From an uncultured Aquimarina sp. (GTDB taxonomy: Bacteria; Bacteroidota; Bacteroidia; Flavobacteriales; Flavobacteriaceae): a DNA stretch of 64,000 nucleotides. The stretch is taken from assembly GCA_947497175.1 (NCBI GenBank), contig CANMFM010000004.1:1-64000 (forward strand), given 5' to 3'. Shown one piece after another: positions 26,468 through 34,452 of the stretch. A program made the position numbers and the translations under genes. Below the pieces are notes generated by a model. The model was not told the DNA's origin. It did no database searches and saw only the letters and a list, made by a program, of their open reading frames with translations. Each line of letters starts with the position of its first letter. Position 1 is the stretch's first letter.

Positions 26468-27290
26468 AAAACCCGGATCTGTTCGATTAAACGACAGGCA
26501 ATACCAGGAAATGGAACAACTAGGTTTTCAAAGTGAAAGTGCCTATGTAAAATACAAAATGGAACAAGGGCAATCCAAGCTTGAGGTATTAAAATCACCT
26601 TCTGAAAATGTGGTAAGAACACTACCGGTGGTCAGTGAAAAAAGATCGCATCCTGGTGTTATGGAAGATCAGCTCACCATACAACGATTGACTCTTGAAA
26701 ACCGAAAGCTTCAGGAGAAATTGGAAGAAGTTAGTAAGCATTCTGAAGAAACCTTAAGTGGTGTACATCATAAAGTACATTCCATGCTTCAGGAGGAGTT
26801 ACAAAAAAGAGATTATGAAAATCTCAAAGAGGCATTTGTAAAAAGTGAAACTAAAATAGAACAACTACAGAAAAGCCTCCATGAGTCAAAGAAAGAAACG
26901 GAAGCCAAGCAGCAGGAAATCGAAGCTTTAGTTAAAAAATTAGGATTTGTAGAATTAGGCAAGGCCCTACTTCCCGGAGCGATTTCCGGCTTAGCCAAAC
27001 AATATCCTAAACAAATGCAGGGGATCGCAGGTACTCTGGGAAGTCTGGGACTCAGCCACCATATAGCGGATGAACATATAGACGAAGCACATAAGGATAA
27101 TGAACATCTTTTGCACATTTTACATTATCTCAAAGAAGTATGTACTGAAGAACAGTTCGAACAGCTTATTGCCCTTATGATGGAGATAGCAGAGCAAATT
27201 AAACAGGATAATAAGCTGATCCAAAAAATAGGGTACTACCTGAATCAATTAAAAAATGATACCCCACAAAGTGAGAAAGCTACAAAGTAG
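26448..27290 (+). CDS. coiled-coil protein with RHH-like N-terminus
   Basis: 280 residues. The start (KKPGSVRLNDRQYQEMEQLGFQSESAYVKYKMEQG) resembles a ribbon-helix-helix DNA-binding segment. Residues about 75-165 form a long coiled coil rich in Glu/Gln/Lys. A short hydrophobic stretch follows (GKALLPGAISGLAKQY), then helices near the C-terminus (EEQFEQLIALMMEIAEQIKQ). It overlaps the preceding gene by 20 bp. A scaffold or accessory DNA-binding role is possible but unproven. Confidence 0.5.
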   Translation: MMEVRHKKPGSVRLNDRQYQEMEQLGFQSESAYVKYKMEQGQSKLEVLKSPSENVVRTLPVVSEKRSHPGVMEDQLTIQRLTLENRKLQEKLEEVSKHSEETLSGVHHKVHSMLQEELQKRDYENLKEAFVKSETKIEQLQKSLHESKKETEAKQQEIEALVKKLGFVELGKALLPGAISGLAKQYPKQMQGIAGTLGSLGLSHHIADEHIDEAHKDNEHLLHILHYLKEVCTEEQFEQLIALMMEIAEQIKQDNKLIQKIGYYLNQLKNDTPQSEKATK

Positions 27291-27333
27291 CATAATACTC
27301 CTTGATTCTTTGAAAATCAGAAACTTAAAAAAA

Positions 27334-27510
27334 ATGAATACACAAATCACCATAGGATTAGAAGTACAGGACAAAACAGAAGCACACCAGGTTAAAAAAG
27401 CTTTTGAGACGATGAACAAACATTTTGGTGCCAAAGGGATTATTCGAATGGAACAGCTATTCCTGAAAGATGCTTTTATACGAAACCTGGTCAAAATGAA
27501 ACTGGCATAG
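27334..27510 (+). CDS. 58-residue protein of the virus-like block
   Basis: I take the ATG at 27334 (MNTQITIGLEVQDKTEAHQVKKAFETMNK); the upstream extension to 27256 overlaps the previous gene and has no support. The rest reads HFGAKGIIRMEQLFLKDAFIRNLVKMKLA. A small alpha/beta protein, no family known to me. Confidence 0.5.
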   Translation: MNTQITIGLEVQDKTEAHQVKKAFETMNKHFGAKGIIRMEQLFLKDAFIRNLVKMKLA

Positions 27511-27539
27511 CCAGAGATTAATTGTAAAAAAATGAAACT

Positions 27540-27968
27540 ATGGCATTACCCGCAGCAGCGCTTGCAATGCAAGCAATAAAAAACAAGCCAAAAGCAAGGA
27601 TTACTTCTAAAGTGACCACGGTGTTATTGACAGCGGGATTGGGATTAGGAGCTTTTTTTGGAGTACGGGCTTTGATTGGGAAGTTTAAGCGCAATAATCG
27701 GGAACGTCTGGCTTTACAAGAAGGCAATCCAGCCAGTTTTGCTACCCAGCTTAAAATGGCCTTTGAAAATGATAATGCTTTTGGATGGGGAACCGATGAA
27801 GAAGCTATTTACCGAATATTAGAACAAATATCATCTGCCTCATTGATGCGAAGGGTACTTCGAGCCTACAAAGATTTATATACTAGTAATCTTTCTGCTG
27901 ATTTAAAGAATGAACTAACCACGCAAGAATATTTGATTGCCCTGGATATTATTAATTCAAAAACATAA
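27540..27968 (+). CDS. membrane protein with an annexin-like repeat
   Basis: 142 residues. One transmembrane helix at about residues 24-45 (KVTTVLLTAGLGLGAFFGVRALI) precedes a C-terminal domain with the annexin-repeat pattern: GWGTDEEAIYRILEQIS (GxGTDExAIxxIL), then RRVLRAYKDLYTSNLSADLKNELT (AYKxLYxxxLxxDLKxELT). Bacterial annexin-like proteins are known but rare. Annexins bind calcium and acidic membranes, so a role at a lipid membrane of the host or particle can be imagined; that is inference. Confidence 0.6.
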   Translation: MALPAAALAMQAIKNKPKARITSKVTTVLLTAGLGLGAFFGVRALIGKFKRNNRERLALQEGNPASFATQLKMAFENDNAFGWGTDEEAIYRILEQISSASLMRRVLRAYKDLYTSNLSADLKNELTTQEYLIALDIINSKT

Positions 27969-27971
27969 ATC

Positions 27972-28970
27972 ATGAACACACAAACCGTCGTAAAGCGACC
28001 GACCAAAAATAAAACACAAAAAAAAGATGGTACTCAAAAGAAATACGTCATGTACGGTCTTGGGATTGCTGCCCTTATTGGTGGTGGATACCTGGCGTAT
28101 AATTACCTTAGAAACCGCAGGGTCACAGCCAGAGGAACCATAGCCCCGATCACTCCACCAACACCTAGAGGTATCGTGACTACTCCTATACTTCCTGTGG
28201 CTTCTTCCAGTAGTTTTCCACTTCGAAGAGGAGCCAGAGGTTCTTTAGTACAACTAGTGCAAAAGGCTCTGTTACAAAAAGGAGGGCAAGCAGCACTGAT
28301 CATTAAAGAAACCAGTTTTAGAAATGGCAAACCCGATGGGATATTTGGCACAGGAACCCAGCGTGCTCTGCGAGCTGCCGGATTCCCTTCAGTGATAACA
28401 CAAAGTACGTTTACCTCACTGGTGGGCAAGAATACGAATGCTTCCTTTGGGAGTTGGGGAGCTGTTGCCAAAGAATTGATCGATGCAGCCAACAAACGAA
28501 ATCTGTTTGGGGTTCTTAATGGACTTAAGAAGATAAGCTCTCCTAATCAATATAAACAGGTGAGTATATTTTTTCAAAATGTAAGGATCCTTGGAACTCG
28601 GGTAACCTCATTAGTCAATGCACTACTGAGCGTAGCGTTTAAATCCAAAGAACTGGAGAAAGTTAAAATAAGAGCAGAGTTTAGAAGAATGGGACTCAAA
28701 CAAAATGTACGTGGGGTATGGTTTATTCCCAATTTAGGTACTCTTGGAAATTTTAATCACATGAGTGATCAAATTGAACAGGAATGGAATCTGGCTATAG
28801 TAGAAAGGCCAACCTTACTCAAAGCTGAAGATGGATCCCTTATTGTTCCTGAACTAGTACCCAATACTGTAGTGGGTTATATTACTGGCATTCATGATGA
28901 AATGACACAAATTCTTACTCAATCGGGAGAGACCGTCTATGCGCCTACCAAGAACCTATCGTCAATGTAA
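27972..28970 (+). CDS. membrane-anchored peptidoglycan-binding protein
   Basis: 332 residues. A lysine-rich N-terminus and one transmembrane helix (YVMYGLGIAALIGGGYLAYNYL) are followed by a proline-rich linker. A peptidoglycan-binding domain of the PG_binding_1 type comes next (FPLRRGARGSLVQLVQKALL ... NGKPDGIFGTGTQRALRAAG). The C-terminal 170 residues are not recognised. The DGxFGxxTxxALxxxG pattern is the hallmark. It sits just upstream of holin-like and endolysin-like genes, so a cell-wall function in entry or exit is likely. Confidence 0.65.
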   Translation: MNTQTVVKRPTKNKTQKKDGTQKKYVMYGLGIAALIGGGYLAYNYLRNRRVTARGTIAPITPPTPRGIVTTPILPVASSSSFPLRRGARGSLVQLVQKALLQKGGQAALIIKETSFRNGKPDGIFGTGTQRALRAAGFPSVITQSTFTSLVGKNTNASFGSWGAVAKELIDAANKRNLFGVLNGLKKISSPNQYKQVSIFFQNVRILGTRVTSLVNALLSVAFKSKELEKVKIRAEFRRMGLKQNVRGVWFIPNLGTLGNFNHMSDQIEQEWNLAIVERPTLLKAEDGSLIVPELVPNTVVGYITGIHDEMTQILTQSGETVYAPTKNLSSM

Positions 28971-28996
28971 ACGTAAAATTGAAAAAATAAAAAATA

Positions 28997-29389
28997 ATGA
29001 AGACAATAACCGAATGGATTAAAAAGACGCTTAACAAACTAAATCCACTGTGTGGATACTTTGTTGTATGGAGAGAATTATCTTCATTGGCAGTAGGCCT
29101 TATTCTTTGGATTCATAGTGCGGTATTCCTGCGCTGGATCGATCCAACAGCAGGAATGTATGATGCAGGGGTATTCCAGGTCTATCTCTTTGCCATCATT
29201 GGGATCTTTATACTTCATGGGATTGTTCGTATCCTTATGAAACTTATCTGGCCCACTTCAGAACAGTATCTGGACCATCATTTTCGAGAAGACTTTAAAA
29301 CCATAACCCCATGGCAAAAACTAAAACTATCCACCTCTATATTCTTTGCGTTTTTATTTGCAGTAGCCTTTTTAGCCAGGACACTGTAG
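28997..29389 (+). CDS. holin-like three-helix membrane protein
   Basis: 130 residues with three hydrophobic segments (LSSLAVGLILWIHSAVFL, VYLFAIIGIFILHGIVRILM and STSIFFAFLFAVAFLAR). The gene overlaps the start of the endolysin-like gene by 79 bp in another frame. Size, three segments and this overlap match a holin-endolysin cassette. No specific holin family is recognised. Confidence 0.5.
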   Translation: MKTITEWIKKTLNKLNPLCGYFVVWRELSSLAVGLILWIHSAVFLRWIDPTAGMYDAGVFQVYLFAIIGIFILHGIVRILMKLIWPTSEQYLDHHFREDFKTITPWQKLKLSTSIFFAFLFAVAFLARTL

Positions 29390-29901
29390 ATTCCCTAACC
29401 TCCAACAAGGAAACTTTAGAAGAAATGGAGCTAAGAAAATGTGTCAAAGAATTGTATGATTCCCAGGTGGGAGTGCGTGAAACTGGTGGAGATAATCAAG
29501 GAGCCCATGTAGCGATGTATTTGGCCAGCATTGGGCTTGATCCGGGCTATGCGTGGTGTGCAGCTTTTGTAAGCTGGTGTTACCAAAACGCTGGGGTCGA
29601 TGCCCCAACAAGCGGCTGGGTTCCCAGCTATGCTTTAATAAGCAATCGTATTTATGAGCGAGGAAAATTTTTAAAGAAAAAGCCACAAACGGGCGATGTT
29701 TTTATGATCTGGTATCCTAACCTTAATCGACCGGCTCATATTGGTTTTGTCGATCAATGGGGGGCAACATGGATTACCACTGTAGAAGGGAATACCAATA
29801 TCAATGGATCAAGAGAAGGTGATGGGGTATATAGAAAACGTCGATTAAAAAAACAGGTATGGGCAGTATCTGACTTCATCGGTAGCACCGACAAGCATTA
29901 A
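29311..29901 (+). CDS. exported CHAP-type endolysin (TIGR02594-like)
   Basis: 196 residues with a signal peptide (TIHLYILCVFICSSLFSQ). A CHAP-like papain-type fold is visible: Cys in GYAWCAAFVSWCYQNAG, His in RPAHIGFVDQWG and Asn in TVEGNTNINGS; the N-terminal GVRETGGDNQGAHVAMYL segment also fits phage amidases of the TIGR02594 type. The product would cut peptidoglycan after export to the periplasm. The start lies within the holin-like gene; the ATG at 29311 is favoured by the signal peptide. Confidence 0.75.
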   Translation: MAKTKTIHLYILCVFICSSLFSQDTVDSLTSNKETLEEMELRKCVKELYDSQVGVRETGGDNQGAHVAMYLASIGLDPGYAWCAAFVSWCYQNAGVDAPTSGWVPSYALISNRIYERGKFLKKKPQTGDVFMIWYPNLNRPAHIGFVDQWGATWITTVEGNTNINGSREGDGVYRKRRLKKQVWAVSDFIGSTDKH

Positions 29902-29923
29902 ATTATCAATGAACAACTAAAGA

Positions 29924-30583
29924 ATGTTATCAAAGAGCTTACAAATATTACAAAGCAAAGGGTACGAAATTTACAGACAACCCTATCGGTTAAATATTGT
30001 AGGCTATAGAAGTCGGTATGTTCGCAGTAATCAATTTGATGATGAGATTCATGTATTCTATACCAATGATCAGGGAAAATGGGTATACCATATCTTTAAA
30101 GCTACTACAGATCCAGGACAGTATTGGTTAGAAAATCCAATACATCCACAAGGGACGGCATTTTTAAAGAAAGGTCAATATAAAGGTGCCTATAGTGTAG
30201 GTCTGCATAGAGGAGTTTACCCTGCACTGATACAAAAAGCTCCGGTAACGATTATAAGGGATTATCAGCGCAAAGGATTATTTAAATGGTTTGAGTCTGG
30301 CATTACGGATACCGGAAGGTTTGGAATCAATATTCATAGAGCAAGAAAACAAGGGATCACCAATGTGATTGATGACTTCTCTGCTGGGTGTTTAGTATTT
30401 GCCAATGCTGAAGATTTTAATCGTTTTATGAATATGGCTAAGGAACATCGTCATCGTTACGGGAATTCTTACACGATAACTCTAGTGGATTTTAGGGATG
30501 AGCGTCGAAGACGATTTCGTTATATAGCCTGGGGAGTATTAGTCACTACAGGTGGGTTATTGTTATTGAATCGAATGAATTAG
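29924..30583 (+). CDS. L,D-transpeptidase-like cell-wall enzyme, tail-anchored
   Basis: 219 residues without signal peptide. The C-terminal part carries FGINIHRARKQGITNVIDDFSAGCLVFANAEDF, an HxxxxxxxxxxxxDxxSxGCxxF pattern like the catalytic His/Cys of YkuD-type L,D-transpeptidases and of related phage proteins. A single transmembrane helix (YIAWGVLVTTGGLLLL) ends the chain. Together with the endolysin and the peptidoglycan-binding protein it makes three cell-wall-related proteins in a row. Enzymatic activity is inferred. Confidence 0.5.
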   Translation: MLSKSLQILQSKGYEIYRQPYRLNIVGYRSRYVRSNQFDDEIHVFYTNDQGKWVYHIFKATTDPGQYWLENPIHPQGTAFLKKGQYKGAYSVGLHRGVYPALIQKAPVTIIRDYQRKGLFKWFESGITDTGRFGINIHRARKQGITNVIDDFSAGCLVFANAEDFNRFMNMAKEHRHRYGNSYTITLVDFRDERRRRFRYIAWGVLVTTGGLLLLNRMN

Positions 30584-30586
30584 AAC

Positions 30587-30784
30587 ATGAAGCTATCAAA
30601 AAATACAAAAAAGGCAGGATTAGCATTAATAGGGAGTATGTTAGGGTTTATCATTGCCAAAAAATACTCCCCAAAAGAAACTTATCCTTTTATTTTGATC
30701 GGTGGATTTATTGGAAACTGTCTCGGAGAAGAATTGATTAATGAAGATACGTTTAAAAAAACTAATGATTATGAAGGAAACTAA
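30587..30784 (+). CDS. 65-residue glycine-zipper membrane protein
   Basis: Two short hydrophobic segments with regularly spaced glycines (AGLALIGSMLGFIIAKKY and YPFILIGGFIGNCLGEEL). It follows the transpeptidase-like gene by 3 bp and overlaps the next gene by 14 bp. It could be an additional holin/antiholin or virion membrane protein; no family assignment. Confidence 0.5.
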   Translation: MKLSKNTKKAGLALIGSMLGFIIAKKYSPKETYPFILIGGFIGNCLGEELINEDTFKKTNDYEGN

Positions 30785-31001
30785 ATTACAATCCATTTAT
30801 TTTGAAGGAGAAGAGCCCGTAAAAATCAGGGCATATTATAAATATGAACTTGCAGCATTATACAATATTTGTACTAAAACCTTCTCTTCCTGGATTCATA
30901 TTTACCTAGAGGAATTAGAACAGTTTGGATATAAAAAAAGCACTAAGCTTCTTAGACCTGAAGTCGTACGTTTTTTGTTTGAGCGGTTGGGAGAGCCTTA
31001 A
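30771..31001 (+). CDS. HTH regulator of mobile-element type
   Basis: I prefer the ATG at 30771 (MKETKLQSIYFEGEEPVKI) over 30741, because the former starts the conserved part. The remaining sequence is a helix-turn-helix protein: AYYKYELAALYNICTKTFSSWIHIYLEELEQFGYKKSTKLLRPEVVRFLFERLGEP. The KxELAxxxxIxxxTFxxWI...LLxPxVVRFxFxxLG pattern recurs in Bacteroidetes phage-like elements, and the minus-strand protein at 20246-20416 has the same layout. It likely controls early or late genes of the block. Confidence 0.6.
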   Translation: MKETKLQSIYFEGEEPVKIRAYYKYELAALYNICTKTFSSWIHIYLEELEQFGYKKSTKLLRPEVVRFLFERLGEP

Positions 31002-31033
31002 AGAAGTTTATATTTTCTGGGGTATTTATTCCC

Positions 31034-31076
31034 TATATTTGATAAGCCAACTTTCATTAGATTATTTATAATCTAA
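31034..31076 (+). promoter_or_regulatory. promoter -7 box with palindromic operator
   Basis: TATATTTG at 31034-31041 fits the flavobacterial -7 consensus TAnnTTTG. It is followed at 31057-31076 by TTAGATTATTTATAATCTAA, a 9-bp perfect inverted repeat around 2 bases, just ahead of the nuclease-like gene at 31102. A dimeric HTH regulator (for example the product of 30771-31001) could bind there. No clear -33 TTTG is visible at the usual distance, so the promoter is tentative. Confidence 0.45.
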
Positions 31077-31101
31077 TTTAATAGAAAATATAGTACACAT
31101 T

Positions 31102-32028
31102 ATGAGTTATTTAGATTTTGATTACGAATCCAATTCGATATTGGTTTGTAAGGGTAGCGCTAAAAACAAGGATAAAATAAAACCTTTAAAGAAGCATGAT
31201 TCTTTTATAGAATTTTATTTAAATGATGAATTTAATGGAGTTAAAATTCCGCAATTTCTTTCTAAATATGAGCAAGATGGAATAAAAGGAGAATTGAAAT
31301 TCAAAGAGCTTTTAGATAAAAACAGCATTCCTTTTTTGTACATAGGTCAAGGTCCATTTGGAATAGAACGTTCTGGAATTTTAATAGATGAAATGAAATC
31401 TAAAAGAGCAGATTTTCTTGTAAATATTAAGGATATGGGAACTATACTCTTTGATGCTAAATGTCGAAGAAGAATAGGTTTTCATAATTCAGGTGAAAAT
31501 TATTTTTCACTATTTACAGAAGAAATTGAACGATTAAGAAATTTACAGGATTCAATTTTAATGCCAGTCTGGCTTGCATTTACTGATAGAGATTTAATAG
31601 ACTCTACCTCCAATCCGGTATTTTATTTTATTTCTATTTCAACTATTGTTCAATATTGGTCAGGGTTATTTAATTATTTTTCTTCAGAAAATGAGTTTAA
31701 GAATGTAAAAGTAATTCGTATACCCAATTCTCTATTAACAAAAATCGAAGATAAAATCATCTTCGAGGTTGGGCATTTAAGGATTGAAGAAGAACTTCTT
31801 AATGAGTATGCTAAAAAGTGTATAGGTTTTAGCAGGCTCGTAAAGGACAAAATAAAGGAGGTTATTCGAAATAAGAATTGTTATAAGTCTAGAATGTATG
31901 AAGAATTAAAATCTGTTAGAATAGACTTCTGCTATCCTTATGAAGTAAATTCCTTTATTGAAACAATGATTTCTCAGAATATCATCAAATACGAACCCAA
32001 AAAATATCTTAAATTGGTCGGAGAATAA
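31102..32028 (+). CDS. PD-(D/E)XK nuclease-like protein
   Basis: 308 residues. The central part has the arrangement of a PD-(D/E)XK nuclease: Glu in the helix DGIKGELKFKELL, Asp in KSKRADFLVNIK, and DAK in MGTILFDAKCRRR. The C-terminal third is helical, ending in a winged-helix-like segment (NSFIETMISQNIIKYEPKKYLKLVGE). This gene is AT-richer than the structural genes to its left. Possible roles are DNA resection in recombination or defence; the substrate cannot be told. Confidence 0.5.
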   Translation: MSYLDFDYESNSILVCKGSAKNKDKIKPLKKHDSFIEFYLNDEFNGVKIPQFLSKYEQDGIKGELKFKELLDKNSIPFLYIGQGPFGIERSGILIDEMKSKRADFLVNIKDMGTILFDAKCRRRIGFHNSGENYFSLFTEEIERLRNLQDSILMPVWLAFTDRDLIDSTSNPVFYFISISTIVQYWSGLFNYFSSENEFKNVKVIRIPNSLLTKIEDKIIFEVGHLRIEEELLNEYAKKCIGFSRLVKDKIKEVIRNKNCYKSRMYEELKSVRIDFCYPYEVNSFIETMISQNIIKYEPKKYLKLVGE

Positions 32029-32137
32029 TATTTTCTTTATTTTGAATTCGAATCTATCATTACTAGGAAGTATCCAGAAATAAGATTATTGCTTTTCAAT
32101 ATAATTGCTGAGATTATAGAATAAGAGAAGTAAAAAA

Positions 32138-33040
32138 ATGATCGCCCCTCCTTTAAACGGACTAAGAAAAACCACAAAAACTCCAATCACATATTATGGA
32201 GGTAAGCAAGCATTAACTAAGCTTATTCTTTCTTTAATTCCCAAGCATAATTTGTATTGCGAACCTTTTGTTGGTGGTGGAGCAGTATTCTTTGCAAAGG
32301 AGCCTGGTGCTGCAGAAGTGATTAATGACCTCAATGGTAATGTGGTCAACTTTTACCAGGTATGTAAACGAGATTTTCCGAAACTTAATAAACTAATCCA
32401 GGCCACACCCCATAGTCGAAAATTACATAAGGAAGCTGCAGAGATTCTTAGAAGGGATAAGGAAAAGGATAAAATAAAAAGAGCCTGGGCATTTTGGGTA
32501 CAAACCAATATGAGTTTTTCTGCAAGAATATTTGGTGGCTATGCTTACGAGAGACAATCTAATGGAATTTCAAAAACAATTTTTAATAAAAAGCAGACAT
32601 TTACCAAAGAGATATGTAATCGTCTGGATCTTGTCGATATAGAATGTAATGATGCTCTAAAGGTTATTGAGAGCCGCGACACTCCTGAAAGTTTCTTTTA
32701 TATCGATCCACCCTATTTTAATTCCGATATGGGGCATTATAAAGGATATTCGGAACACGACTTTAAAGAACTATTAGAGGTTATAAGTAAAATCAAGGGA
32801 GAGTTTTTATTGAGTAGCTACCCCTCAGATATACTTGAGGAGTACAGAAAGAAAAACAAATGGTTTCAACATTCGATAGAAAAAAAGATTGCGGTAACCA
32901 AACAAACAAAAAAGAAGAAAACTGAAGTACTTACAGCAAATTATGATATCCAAAAAATAGTATCAAACCTATCTGGTATTCCGGATTTAGAAAGAATTAG
33001 GATAAGATCAAGGGCCTTAAAACTACATCTACAAAATTAG
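32138..33040 (+). CDS. DNA adenine methyltransferase (Dam/D12 class)
   Basis: 300 residues with the class-alpha N6-adenine methyltransferase motifs in the D12 order: TPITYYGGKQALTKLI (AdoMet-binding), EPFVGGGAVFFAKE, target-recognition region, and catalytic DPPYF (residues about 190). The family's usual length is 260-300. There is no restriction endonuclease partner in the block, so it is a solitary phage-type methylase, which may protect the element's DNA or affect gene control. Confidence 0.85.
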   Translation: MIAPPLNGLRKTTKTPITYYGGKQALTKLILSLIPKHNLYCEPFVGGGAVFFAKEPGAAEVINDLNGNVVNFYQVCKRDFPKLNKLIQATPHSRKLHKEAAEILRRDKEKDKIKRAWAFWVQTNMSFSARIFGGYAYERQSNGISKTIFNKKQTFTKEICNRLDLVDIECNDALKVIESRDTPESFFYIDPPYFNSDMGHYKGYSEHDFKELLEVISKIKGEFLLSSYPSDILEEYRKKNKWFQHSIEKKIAVTKQTKKKKTEVLTANYDIQKIVSNLSGIPDLERIRIRSRALKLHLQN

Positions 33041-33105
33041 TTCTCATCCAGAACGAAACAGAACGATCCCGAAACTGGGAAAGCTACAGGCATTAGTATT
33101 GTTTT

Positions 33106-34314
33106 ATGAAAAAACAAGCCATTTCATTTGAGAATTATAATCAAGAGATTATTCATATAAATGTTACGCAACTCCCTAAAATTTTACAAGAAGGTCATCA
33201 ATTTTTTATGGATGCCAGGGACTTTTATCAAAGTGAACCTATTATAAAAGAAACTATTGATATTTATCTAGAGAAATTAAATGCTCATCTACCTGAAGGG
33301 GATGATATGGATACTTTACATGGGATTTCAGTAATCGAAATTGATTTTATAAAACGATTTCTGGATATACATAGAACTATTCAAACCAGAGAGGAATTGA
33401 AACGCTACATTTTTGATCTACAGAAAGCAATTTCTAAAAAAGAGATTAGTAAGGACTCACCGGTAGCAGATCATTTGATGCAAATTCAGGATAGATTGAT
33501 TATACAGCATAATAAGCTAATTCTAAAAGAAGAAATTAAAATTGTAATTAATAGAAAATGGCTAAGGCAGCTTAGAAAGATTGTTAAAACTTTATCCGGA
33601 TTAAATGGCGCGAATTTAAAATTAGATATACGTCCTATAGAAACAACATCTTTATTTTCTCCTATGAATGAGCAATCTCAGGGAACCAATAAAAATACCT
33701 TCAGGCTTAATGGGGCTTTGGGAGAACTATTAGGTGATCTGGAGAAGTTTGAACTAGCCATAACCGTCGAAGGAGATCAAGGAGGCGGAAAAACAAGGTT
33801 TACTTATCAACTAGCAGATACATTTGCGGAGATTGGGCATAAGATTGCTATTTTCTCTTTAGAAATAGGTAGTAAATCTGACCTGATTACCCGAATGAAA
33901 AAAGAGTACCTTAAGTCAGAAAACCAACACCAGATTTTTATAGCAGACCAGTTACCTGAAGGATATAAAACGATTCAAGATACTACCAAAAGTTTTGATG
34001 TGATTATAATTGATAGTTGGAACAAAACGGGGTTACCCTCGCAAGATTTTGACAAACTACGAAAGGAGAATCCCGATACCATTTTCATCGTGATTTTTCA
34101 ACGTACTACTCAAAAGACAATCCGAGGAGGTACTGCTCCCCTTTTTGATGCTGGTATTAATCTCGAAGTGGTAAGAGCCGATGATTCCTTCAGAAATAAC
34201 TATGCGGTTACTTCTAAAAACCGCTATGGTATTACAGGAATCAAATACAATATATTCAGTAAAGAAATTAAGGGTGCTGTAGAGATAAATTCTGAATCAG
34301 TCGCAGATTATTAA
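33106..34314 (+). CDS. RecA-superfamily (RadA/DnaB-like) ATPase
   Basis: 402 residues. The N-terminal 200 residues are helical and unassigned. Walker A is GDQGGGKTRFTYQLADTF, Walker B is DVIIIDSW, and a KNRYG motif near SKNRYGITGIKYNIF matches the KNRFG box of RadA-type ATPases. This ties it to the RecA/DnaB-RadA branch rather than to the HerA/FtsK packaging ATPases. A role in DNA replication or recombination of the element is more likely than packaging, but packaging cannot be excluded. Last gene of the block, followed by a hairpin. Confidence 0.65.
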   Translation: MKKQAISFENYNQEIIHINVTQLPKILQEGHQFFMDARDFYQSEPIIKETIDIYLEKLNAHLPEGDDMDTLHGISVIEIDFIKRFLDIHRTIQTREELKRYIFDLQKAISKKEISKDSPVADHLMQIQDRLIIQHNKLILKEEIKIVINRKWLRQLRKIVKTLSGLNGANLKLDIRPIETTSLFSPMNEQSQGTNKNTFRLNGALGELLGDLEKFELAITVEGDQGGGKTRFTYQLADTFAEIGHKIAIFSLEIGSKSDLITRMKKEYLKSENQHQIFIADQLPEGYKTIQDTTKSFDVIIIDSWNKTGLPSQDFDKLRKENPDTIFIVIFQRTTQKTIRGGTAPLFDAGINLEVVRADDSFRNNYAVTSKNRYGITGIKYNIFSKEIKGAVEINSESVADY

Positions 34315-34339
34315 ATCTAAGGAAAAGATACCATCTATA

Positions 34340-34356
34340 TGGTGGTTTTATTGAAC
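34340..34356 (-). repeat. inverted copy of the cassette repeat, right of the ATPase gene
   Basis: TGGTGGTTTTATTGAAC contains the reverse complement of the repeat core GTTCAATAAAAC. The same 17-bp sequence recurs at 35492-35508. The two copies flank the lipoprotein gene at 34453-35211, which is itself on the minus strand, so that gene may be a cassette in reverse orientation. Confidence 0.55.
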
Positions 34357-34358
34357 CT

Positions 34359-34392
34359 AAAAACCCTGTATCATTTGTACTACAGGGTTTTT
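34359..34392. terminator. hairpin terminator after the virus-like block
   Basis: A 12-bp perfect stem (AAAAACCCTGTA and its complement) with a 10-base loop and a T-run, effective in both directions. It marks the end of the RadA-like gene's transcript and serves the convergent lipoprotein gene as well. Confidence 0.75.
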
Positions 34393-34452
34393 ATAAAATA
34401 AAAGGTGTATGGATTTCAATCTGATTGAAATCTTTCAACTTAGAATGCTAAT

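Noticed and set aside
33106-34314. Packaging ATPase (FtsK/HerA type)
   Set aside because: Walker A and the KNRYG box fit RadA/DnaB-type RecA-fold ATPases better; packaging is kept only as a possibility.
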